DNA of 5,031 nucleotides from Spirochaetales bacterium UBA1265 (GTDB taxonomy: Bacteria; Spirochaetota; Spirochaetia; Sphaerochaetales; Sphaerochaetaceae), in assembly GCA_002308475.1 (NCBI GenBank), contig DBVL01000100.1, positions 8,295-13,325 of the forward strand, given 5' to 3'. The number at the start of each line of letters is the position of its first letter. Position 1 is the stretch's first letter. Below, piece by piece: positions 1 through 5,031 of the stretch. Position numbers and translations under genes: made by a program. The notes under the pieces were generated by a model. The model worked only from the letters and a program-made list of their open reading frames with translations, was not told the DNA's origin and ran no database searches.

Positions 1-1168
1 TTCCGGTTCTGACTTTGTTGAGATGTTTGTTGGTATGGGTGCTGCAAGAGTCAGAGATCTTTTCGATCAGGGCAGAAAGCATTCACCGTGCATTCTCTTC
101 ATAGATGAAATAGATGCTGTTGGAAGATCCAGAGGAAGTGGCCTTGGTGGCGGACATGACGAGAGAGAACAGACATTAAACCAGATTCTGGTAGAGATGG
201 ATGGTTTTGAAACCACCTCGGGTGTTATTGTCATTGCAGCTACAAACAGAGCAGATGTTCTTGACCCGGCACTTCTCAGACCAGGACGTTTTGACAGACA
301 GGTTGCTATTACTCTTCCGGATATTCAGGAAAGAGAGGACATTCTCAAAATCCATGCAGCCAAGGTCAAGCTTGATGGCAGTGTGGATCTCAGAAGGATA
401 GCCCGTGCTACTCCTGGAGCAAGTGGAGCAGACCTTGCAAACCTGGTCAATGAAGCAGCTCTCTTTGCCACAAGAGCCAAGAGAAAGAATGTAATCATGG
501 AAGACTTTGAGCAGGCCAGAGACAAGATGGTCCTTGGTGTGGCAAAGAAGAGCCATGTCATGAAAGATGAGGATAAGAGAATGACAGCCTACCATGAGGC
601 AGGTCATGCCCTTCTTTACTACTATCTGCCGGATATTGATCCGCTTTACAAGGTTACCATCATCCCTCACGGAAACGCTGGCGGTGTTACCATGGGGCTT
701 CCTGAAAATGATGTAAACTATTACAAGAAGAGTACTCTTCTCAGCCATATTACCATGGCCATGGGCGGATATGTGGCAGAAGAGATTATAAACGGGCAGA
801 CTTCAACGGGTCCCAGTTCTGATATAAAGCAGGGAACAGAGATTGCAAGACGCATGGTGACTGAGTGGGGCATGAGTGATCTTGGCTTCATTTCCCTCGG
901 TAGTGAGGATGAACCTCTCTTCCTCGGACGCGAGATAGCTACCCATAAGGATTTCTCTGAGTACACTGCGGAAAAGATAGACAAGGAAGTCCAGAAGATT
1001 CTCGCTGGCTGTCTTGCAGAAGCCAGAAGAATTCTCAAGGAGCATAAGAATCAGCTGGATAAACTTGCTGAAGAGCTCATAGCCAAGGAAACACTTGATG
1101 ATTCTGATGTCCGTGCTCTTCTCGGATTCGAGGCCATAGGTCCGAAGAATACAGATTTAACTGATTAA
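1..1168 (+). CDS. ftsH: ATP-dependent zinc metalloprotease FtsH, C-terminal part (5' end outside window)
   Basis: FtsH is a hexameric, membrane-anchored AAA+ protease. It extracts and degrades misassembled membrane proteins and some short-lived cytosolic regulators. The reading frame is open from base 2, and its first residues ([11 protein letters not shown]) are the usual FtsH sequence just after Walker A. The ATG at 23 is therefore internal and the gene starts upstream of the window. Numbering from the first full residue, I see the pore-loop FVG (9-11), Walker B ILFIDEID (31-38, bases 92-115), the [11 protein letters not shown] stretch, and the second region of homology [20 protein letters not shown] (bases 239-298). 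The zinc site is HEAGH (198-202, bases 593-607), with the presumed third ligand Asp274 in STGPSSDIK. About 388 residues are present. The N-terminal transmembrane segments and Walker A are missing only because of the window edge. The tail after the protease domain is short compared with E. coli FtsH. lepA follows after 10 bp, suggesting co-transcription. Confidence 0.97.
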   Translation, partial: SGSDFVEMFVGMGAARVRDLFDQGRKHSPCILFIDEIDAVGRSRGSGLGGGHDEREQTLNQILVEMDGFETTSGVIVIAATNRADVLDPALLRPGRFDRQVAITLPDIQEREDILKIHAAKVKLDGSVDLRRIARATPGASGADLANLVNEAALFATRAKRKNVIMEDFEQARDKMVLGVAKKSHVMKDEDKRMTAYHEAGHALLYYYLPDIDPLYKVTIIPHGNAGGVTMGLPENDVNYYKKSTLLSHITMAMGGYVAEEIINGQTSTGPSSDIKQGTEIARRMVTEWGMSDLGFISLGSEDEPLFLGREIATHKDFSEYTAEKIDKEVQKILAGCLAEARRILKEHKNQLDKLAEELIAKETLDDSDVRALLGFEAIGPKNTDLTD

Positions 1169-1176
1169 GGTAGAGG
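1167..1176 (+). promoter_or_regulatory. Ribosome binding region of lepA
   Basis: Two purine-rich candidates lie between the ftsH stop and the lepA ATG. AAGG (1167-1170) overlaps the ftsH TAA and has 8 nt spacing. GAGG (1173-1176) is only 2 nt from the ATG and is probably too close. AAGG is therefore the likelier Shine-Dalgarno, and its overlap with the ftsH stop suggests translational coupling. Confidence 0.5.
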
Positions 1177-1178
1177 AT

Positions 1179-2993
1179 ATGGTAGACTCTGCTCACAAAA
1201 GAAATTTCTGCATTATTGCACATATAGACCACGGGAAAAGTACCCTTGCCGACAGATTCATAGAGAAGGCCAGACTTGTCACTTCCCGTGGTCCTGCGCA
1301 AACCCAGATCCTTGATAACATGGATATAGAGCGTGAGCGTGGAATCACTATCAAAAGCCAGGCGGTCACTGTTCCGTATGTAGCCAAAAACGGAGAGCAG
1401 TATGAGCTGAATCTGGTAGATACTCCGGGTCATGTTGACTTCTCATACGAGGTATCAAGGGCCATTTCCTCCTGTGAGGGGGCACTGCTTCTTATTGACG
1501 CCTCTCAGGGTGTGGAGGCTCAGACTCTGGCAAACCTCTACATGGCTGTGGAACACGGACTGGAGATTATTCCTGTAATCAACAAGATAGACCTGGCTAG
1601 TGCGGACATACCTTCCTGCCTGAGTCAGATAGATAAGGATCTGGGCCTTGATTCATCAATGACCGTCCAGGTCAGTGCAAAGACTGGCTTAGGTGTAGAT
1701 GACCTTTATGAGGCTATTGTAAACCTCATACCACCTCCGGTAGGAAAGACAGAAGAGCCTCTCAAGGCCCTCATTTTTGACAGCCACTATGACCCATACA
1801 GGGGTGTTATAGTTCATTTCCGTATCTTTGAAGGCTCTGTCTCCGAAGGTCAGGAAATAATGTTCATGAACAGCAAGGCTGTCTATAAGGTTGAAGAGGT
1901 TGGAATCTTCCAGCTGGATCTGATAAGGACCAAAACCCTCAGCGCCGGAGATGTTGGGTACTTTATAGCCGGAATCAAAACAATAGGAGATATAAGGGTT
2001 GGAGACACCGTAACCATAGCCTCCAGACCCGCAGCTGCTCCCTGTGAAGGCTTCAAGGAAGTAAAACCTGTGGTTTTCTCCTCAATCTATCCTGTAGATT
2101 CAAATGACTACGAGGAACTGCTGGATGCAATTGAGCGCCTGAAACTGAATGACGCTTCTCTTGTATATGAAAAAGACAGCAGTGCTGCCCTTGGGCAGGG
2201 CTTTAGGTGTGGTTTTCTGGGTCTTCTTCATCTGGAAGTGGTTCAGGAGAGAATAGAGCGTGAGTTTGATCTTTCAATAGTCTTTACTTCTCCCTCTGTA
2301 AGGTATCTTATCCACATGAAGAACGGAGAGGAACTCTACATTGATAATCCTATGGACTATCCTGAGCCAATGAGGATTGACTATGCGGAGGAGCCGTACA
2401 TCAGAGCCAGTATCATTTCTCCAGCCACTTACCTTGGCGTGATAATCAGTCTCTGTCTTGAAAAGCGTGGAATCCAGACATCTCTGTCATATATTGATGA
2501 AAAGAGGGTTGAACTGGTCTATGAGATGCCTCTCAGTGAGGTCCTCTTTGAGTTCTATGACAGACTGAAATCCATCTCCAGAGGCTATGCTTCATTTGAC
2601 TACGAGGTAACAGGTTATAAGAGAACAGATCTTGTCCGTATGGATATTCTTGTAAACGGGGAGCCGGTTGACGCTTTGAGCCAACTGGTCTTCAGACAGG
2701 GTGCCGTTCAGCGCGGCAGACAGATCTGTGAAAGGCTTCAGACGGAAATTCCTCGTCAACAGTTTAAAATTCCTATCCAAGCTGCAATTGGTGGTAATAT
2801 AATAGCACGTGAGACAATAAATGCTTACAGGAAAGATGTTACTGCCAAGTGTTATGGTGGAGACATAACCCGTAAGCGAAAGCTTCTTGAAAAACAGAAA
2901 GAAGGAAAGAAGAGAATGAAGCTTGTGGGAAATGTTGAGATTCCTCAGCGTGCTTTCCTTGCTGTTCTCAAGAGCAACGACGAGGAAAGATAA
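1179..2993 (+). CDS. lepA: Elongation factor 4 (LepA), ribosomal back-translocating GTPase
   Basis: LepA/EF4 is a translational GTPase related to EF-G. It binds the ribosome and affects initiation, stalled or mistranslocated complexes, and growth under ionic or cold stress. The 604 residues fit the family (about 600). All G motifs are visible: G1 AHIDHGKST (14-22), G2 with Thr57 in RGITI, G3 DTPGH (81-85, with catalytic His85), G4 NKID (135-138) and G5 SAK (166-168). Domain II follows, and then the EF-G-like domains III and V (for example QGFRCGFLGLLHLEVVQER and the EPY block). The LepA-specific C-terminal domain contains AKCYGGDITRKRK (from residue 556) and a basic run to about 581, which contacts the tRNA and peptidyl transferase region. 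This domain, and the absence of EF-G domain IV, separate it from EF-G, TypA and RF3. The ATG at 1179 places RNFCIIAHIDHGKST at the normal distance from the N-terminus. The stop overlaps the galM start by one base. Confidence 0.98.
   Translation: MVDSAHKRNFCIIAHIDHGKSTLADRFIEKARLVTSRGPAQTQILDNMDIERERGITIKSQAVTVPYVAKNGEQYELNLVDTPGHVDFSYEVSRAISSCEGALLLIDASQGVEAQTLANLYMAVEHGLEIIPVINKIDLASADIPSCLSQIDKDLGLDSSMTVQVSAKTGLGVDDLYEAIVNLIPPPVGKTEEPLKALIFDSHYDPYRGVIVHFRIFEGSVSEGQEIMFMNSKAVYKVEEVGIFQLDLIRTKTLSAGDVGYFIAGIKTIGDIRVGDTVTIASRPAAAPCEGFKEVKPVVFSSIYPVDSNDYEELLDAIERLKLNDASLVYEKDSSAALGQGFRCGFLGLLHLEVVQERIEREFDLSIVFTSPSVRYLIHMKNGEELYIDNPMDYPEPMRIDYAEEPYIRASIISPATYLGVIISLCLEKRGIQTSLSYIDEKRVELVYEMPLSEVLFEFYDRLKSISRGYASFDYEVTGYKRTDLVRMDILVNGEPVDALSQLVFRQGAVQRGRQICERLQTEIPRQQFKIPIQAAIGGNIIARETINAYRKDVTAKCYGGDITRKRKLLEKQKEGKKRMKLVGNVEIPQRAFLAVLKSNDEER
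2982..2987 (+). promoter_or_regulatory. Ribosome binding site of galM inside the lepA 3' end
   Basis: GAGGAA lies within the last lepA codons, 5 nt before the galM ATG at 2993. It supports this start. Together with the TAATG stop/start overlap it suggests that ribosomes finishing lepA can reinitiate on galM. Confidence 0.7.
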
Positions 2994-3985
2994 TGGAGAA
3001 GATTACCGAGTATACATTCAGAAACGGTGAGTATTCATTTTCCATTCTGAACCTTGGGGCTCATATCTCATCTCTCTGTGTTCCTGATAGAGACGGAAAG
3101 GTTGAGAATGTGGTCCTGACTTATCCTGATTGGAAAAGCAACCCTGAGGCTCTGCTTGCTGGAAAGGCCTGTCTGAATTTCATAGTCGGACGTTTTGCAA
3201 ACAGAATAAGCGGACCTTCGTTCACCCTTGGCGGAAAGAAGTACACATTCAAGCCTGATAAGGGAGATGTCATGTGTCACTGTGGGGAAAATAATTTTGC
3301 CCACAGGTTCTGGGAAGTGAGAAAGATTGATAACGGTTTTCTCTGCCATCTGAGGGTTCATGAGGCTGAGGATGGTTTCCCTGGCACCATGGACACCTGG
3401 GTTAAATACACCATGACCAGCGGTGGAAACTTCACCATACATTACAAGGCTCTCTGTTCGGAAGACTGCCCTGTGAACCTGACAAGCCATGCATACTTCA
3501 ATCTCAGCGGAGATTTCACCAAGGATATTTTAAAGGAAAGGGCTGTCTTTGATTCCGACTCTCTGGCCGCCCTGGATTCCCGCAAGGTTCCGACTGGAGA
3601 GATTATGAAAACTGCCGGTACCTGCTTTGATTTCTCATTTGAGCATGAGATTGGAGACAGGATAGAAGAAGCCGGAGGTTATGATCATCCGTATACTGTA
3701 AGAAGGGACTTTGGTAAGAGCCGTGGCTACACTCATTTTGCAAGAATAAGCGACCCGGACAGTGGAAGAGTCATGGACTGTTATACAGACCTGCCTTCCT
3801 TCCAGTTCTATACAGCCAACACACTTGCAAAGGCAAATCTGGGATACGGGAATCATCAGGCTCTTTGTCTTGAAACGCAGTTCTATCCTGATACTCCAAA
3901 TATAAAGAGCTTTCCATCCTGCACGGTAAAAGGTGGTCAGATATTTGAAAGCTCTACAACATACAGTTTTTCAACAGATAAATAA
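2993..3985 (+). CDS. galM: Aldose 1-epimerase (galactose mutarotase)
   Basis: GalM interconverts the alpha and beta anomers of galactose and glucose in the cytoplasm, feeding the Leloir pathway, which uses alpha-D-galactose. At 330 residues it is near the family length (about 340). The family landmarks are visible in order: GRFANRI with Arg71, the first active-site His96, and NLTSHAYFNLSG with the catalytic His166. Next come GYDHPY with the substrate-binding Asp231 and LETQFYPDTPN with the catalytic base Glu294. These match the known Lactococcus lactis GalM residues (Arg71, His96, His170, Asp243, Glu304). An oddity is that the usual HGG after the first His reads HCG, so cysteines 95 and 97 flank His96. 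No signal peptide is visible, so the protein should be cytosolic. No other galactose gene lies in the window, and specificity within the aldose epimerase family cannot be settled from sequence. The gene overlaps lepA by 1 bp and precedes udk by 14 bp. Confidence 0.93.
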   Translation: MEKITEYTFRNGEYSFSILNLGAHISSLCVPDRDGKVENVVLTYPDWKSNPEALLAGKACLNFIVGRFANRISGPSFTLGGKKYTFKPDKGDVMCHCGENNFAHRFWEVRKIDNGFLCHLRVHEAEDGFPGTMDTWVKYTMTSGGNFTIHYKALCSEDCPVNLTSHAYFNLSGDFTKDILKERAVFDSDSLAALDSRKVPTGEIMKTAGTCFDFSFEHEIGDRIEEAGGYDHPYTVRRDFGKSRGYTHFARISDPDSGRVMDCYTDLPSFQFYTANTLAKANLGYGNHQALCLETQFYPDTPNIKSFPSCTVKGGQIFESSTTYSFSTDK

Positions 3986-3987
3986 TT

Positions 3988-3996
3988 GGGGGAGGG
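3988..3996 (+). promoter_or_regulatory. Strong ribosome binding site of udk
   Basis: A purine run, GGGGGAGGG, sits in the 14-bp galM-udk gap. Its GGAGG core (3991-3995) is 4 nt from the ATG at 4000. The spacing is a little short, but the match to anti-Shine-Dalgarno is strong and it fixes the udk start. Confidence 0.75.
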
Positions 3997-3999
3997 AAG

Positions 4000-4608
4000 A
4001 TGGAAGTCAGAATTATTGGAATCACCGGTGGAACCGGAAGCGGAAAATCAACGGTTGTCCGCAAAATAGGCGAGGTCTGTCCTGATTTCATAATCATAGA
4101 GCAGGATAACTACTACCGCAGCGCATCTTTTGTCAACAATTCCAATATTACAGCAGTCAACTTTGACCGCCCGGATGCTTTTGAAACAGATCTTCTGCTC
4201 AGTCATCTTCAGGATCTGAAGAATGGAAAGGCCATAGAGATGCCTCAGTATGACTTTGTCAGACATGTCCGCAAGCAGGAGACTGTCCATGTTGAACCGG
4301 CTCCCTTGATTATCCTTGATGGCCTCATGGTCCTTTACAGCCCTGAGATAAGAAAGCTCCTCGACCTGAAGATATTTGTTGATACCCCGGCAGACATTCG
4401 CTTTATTAGGCGCCTTGAGCGCGATATCAAAGAGCGTGGTCGTACCATGGAATCCGTCATAAAACAGTATATTGAGGTTGTAAGGCCAGGACATATGGAG
4501 TTCATTGAGCCTACAAAGGCATACGCTGATCTGATTATCCCGGAGGGAGGCTACAATGAGAAAGCCATGTCTGTGCTTATCTCATTTGTCACCCATATAA
4601 ACGAATAG
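4000..4608 (+). CDS. udk: Uridine kinase (uridine/cytidine kinase family)
   Basis: Uridine kinase phosphorylates uridine and cytidine to UMP and CMP with a nucleoside triphosphate, in cytosolic pyrimidine salvage. The 202 residues are typical of a bacterial Udk. Visible features are the P-loop GGTGSGKST (10-18) and the EQDNYY motif with Asp36, the presumed catalytic base. The nucleoside-binding segment FDRPDAFETDLL (55-66) and YDFVRHVR (84-91, with His89) follow. Then come KIFVDTPADIR, the arginine-rich lid RRLERDIKERGR (137-148), and the family tail QYIEVVRPGHMEFIEPTKAYADLIIPEGG. The segment usually reading EG(I/L) after the central hydrophobic strand reads DGL here (Asp107), a conservative change. 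Phosphoribulokinase is the closest alternative fold, but the VRP...FIEPTK...ADLIIP block fits uridine kinase better. The gene is probably the last of the ftsH-lepA-galM-udk run. Its stop is 3 bp from that of the convergent yidD. Confidence 0.93.
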   Translation: MEVRIIGITGGTGSGKSTVVRKIGEVCPDFIIIEQDNYYRSASFVNNSNITAVNFDRPDAFETDLLLSHLQDLKNGKAIEMPQYDFVRHVRKQETVHVEPAPLIILDGLMVLYSPEIRKLLDLKIFVDTPADIRFIRRLERDIKERGRTMESVIKQYIEVVRPGHMEFIEPTKAYADLIIPEGGYNEKAMSVLISFVTHINE

Positions 4609-4611
4609 GTT

Positions 4612-4905
4612 TCATTTCTTCTTTATATAATGGCGTCTGTACACGGTGTAAGGTTCTTTTAGTGCTTTAAAGGTGAAGTACTCAGGTATTTCATCAGGGA
4701 CTCCCATAAACAGCCTGTTGCATCTGAGTATGCGGGCCAGCCCCAGGACGGTGCCCTTGATTATGCCATGTTTCATGACTGCCTGTTCAAAGTAAGATGA
4801 GCAGGTGGGCGTGTAAATGCAGTTTCCTCCAAGAGCGGGGGAAATGTGTTTTTTGTAAAAACGTACCGGAAGAAGATATATTCTCTTTACAAGACCTGCC
4901 TTCAT
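4612..4905 (-). CDS. yidD: Membrane protein insertion efficiency factor YidD
   Basis: YidD is a small basic protein at the inner face of the cytoplasmic membrane. It helps the Sec/YidC machinery insert membrane proteins, and its mechanism is poorly understood. The 97-residue product shows the family core: an amphipathic basic N-terminus (VKRIYLLPVRFYKKHISPALGG, residues 6-27, written here in pieces VKRIYLLPVRF and YKKHISPALGG), then CIYTPTCSSY (29-38) and a second half with KHGIIKGTVLGLARILRCN (45-63). The three conserved cysteines are Cys29, Cys35 and Cys62. The usual GG.DPVP segment is altered to MGVPDEIP (67-74), followed by a basic C-terminal tail. The ATG is the only plausible start: an in-frame TAA lies two codons upstream and the next Met is residue 44. 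No Shine-Dalgarno precedes it. yidD is often found between rnpA and yidC, but here it is alone, convergent with udk and divergent from the gene at the right edge. Confidence 0.92.
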   Translation of the reverse strand: MKAGLVKRIYLLPVRFYKKHISPALGGNCIYTPTCSSYFEQAVMKHGIIKGTVLGLARILRCNRLFMGVPDEIPEYFTFKALKEPYTVYRRHYIKKK

Positions 4906-4940
4906 GAGTTAAAAATAAATGCCTGACGAGATTCTTTCAA
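4906..4940 (-). promoter_or_regulatory. Putative yidD promoter giving a leaderless transcript
   Basis: On the - strand, TTGAAA (4940-4935, 5 of 6 to the sigma70 -35) is separated by exactly 17 nt from TATTTT (4917-4912, 4 of 6 to the -10). Six bases, TAACTC, then lead to the yidD ATG at 4905. The normal distance from the -10 would put the transcription start on the A of the ATG. This agrees with the missing Shine-Dalgarno. The boxes are read by eye in an AT-rich stretch. Confidence 0.45.
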
Positions 4941-4958
4941 GCGTTATGGCTGTTGGTG

Positions 4959-4978
4959 TTTGACTTTTACGGGTCAAA
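4959..4978. repeat. Short inverted repeat over the -35 box, possible operator
   Basis: TTTGAC (4959-4964) and GTCAAA (4973-4978) form perfect 6-bp arms around an 8-bp spacer. The left arm overlaps the -35 box of the + strand promoter and the right arm lies in its spacer. This is where a dimeric repressor could bind, but arms this short may arise by chance. I do not recognise the half-site as that of a particular regulator. Confidence 0.35.
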
Positions 4979-4989
4979 TGGTATATATT
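4960..4989 (+). promoter_or_regulatory. Sigma70-type promoter of the right-edge gene
   Basis: TTGACT (4960-4965, 5 of 6) and TATATT (4984-4989, 5 of 6) are separated by 18 nt. An overlapping TATATA (4982-4987) would give 16 nt. The start of transcription would fall near 4996, leaving a 5' leader of about 28 nt. It faces away from the yidD promoter, with the two -35 boxes about 19 bp apart. Confidence 0.65.
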
Positions 4990-5012
4990 AAGTCAGTTAT
5001 TGAGTTTCTTTT

Positions 5013-5018
5013 GGAGGA
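5013..5018 (+). promoter_or_regulatory. Strong ribosome binding site of the right-edge gene
   Basis: GGAGGA stands 5 nt before the ATG at 5024, an almost ideal Shine-Dalgarno. Together with the good upstream promoter it suggests a well-expressed gene. Confidence 0.8.
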
Positions 5019-5023
5019 ATAAT

Positions 5024-5031
5024 ATGGCAGG
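5024..5031 (+). CDS. Start of an unidentified gene (only Met-Ala plus two bases visible)
   Basis: An ATG followed by GCA and GG begins 5 nt after a strong Shine-Dalgarno and about 28 nt after the predicted transcription start. It is very probably the beginning of a real gene that continues past the window. Two residues give no clue to its product. The strong promoter and ribosome binding site suggest high expression, and the gene is divergent from yidD. Confidence 0.6.

Noticed and set aside
23..25. ATG at 23 as the start of a short FtsH
   Set aside because: The frame is open upstream and encodes the conserved SGSDFVE just before it, so the gene is cut by the window edge and this Met is internal.
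176..748. Long - strand open frame (190 codons) inside ftsH
   Set aside because: It lies wholly opposite the conserved ATPase and protease domains of FtsH, its product resembles no family I know, and it is explained as an antisense shadow.
3068..3490. - strand open frame (140 codons) inside galM
   Set aside because: It is antisense to the catalytic core of GalM, has no recognisable domain, and is best taken as a shadow.
4048..4494. - strand open frame (148 codons) inside udk
   Set aside because: It is opposite the P-loop to lid region of uridine kinase and has no family resemblance, so it is a shadow.
4640..4660. TACACGGTGTA palindrome followed by TTCTTTT, as a possible udk terminator
   Set aside because: The stem is only about 4 bp with a 3-nt loop and the T-run is interrupted and displaced. 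It also lies inside the conserved part of yidD, so coding constraint explains it.
4943..4977. Second - strand promoter using TTGACC (4977-4972) for yidD
   Set aside because: At 17-nt spacing the -10 would read AACAGC. The better box CATAAC is 23 nt away, which is too far.

Overview
This is a compact bacterial housekeeping segment with four complete genes, two genes cut by the window edges, and one intergenic region. From left to right on the + strand it holds the 3' part of ftsH (membrane AAA+ zinc protease), lepA (ribosomal GTPase EF4), galM (aldose 1-epimerase) and udk (uridine kinase). On the - strand lies yidD (membrane protein insertion efficiency factor), convergent with udk. A 118-bp divergent intergenic region follows, then the first codons of another + strand gene.

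The LepA wording, from memory of family sequences, most resembles treponeme-type spirochaetes. Examples are the block around the KPVVFSSIYP motif and the C-terminal IPRQQFKIPIQ stretch. The organism is therefore tentatively a Treponema-like spirochaete. This is an inference without any alignment, and other phyla such as the PVC group are not excluded by the FtsH sequence.

The four + strand genes are packed tightly: a 10-bp gap, then a 1-bp TAATG overlap, then a 14-bp gap. No terminator or obvious promoter lies between them, so they probably form one transcript beginning upstream of the window. FtsH and LepA both act on quality control (membrane and cytosolic proteolysis; translation under stress). 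GalM and Udk are sugar and pyrimidine-salvage enzymes with no obvious link to them, so the cluster looks like a transcriptional convenience rather than a pathway.

The 3-bp gap between the udk and yidD stop codons leaves no room for a dedicated terminator. yidD stands apart from its common rnpA-yidC neighbourhood. It has no Shine-Dalgarno sequence, but a sigma70-like promoter is placed so that transcription would begin at the A of its ATG, which predicts a leaderless mRNA. The divergent gene at the right edge has a strong sigma70-like promoter, a short inverted repeat overlapping its -35 box, and a strong ribosome binding site. I see no mobile element, CRISPR array, RNA gene or clearly new system in this window.
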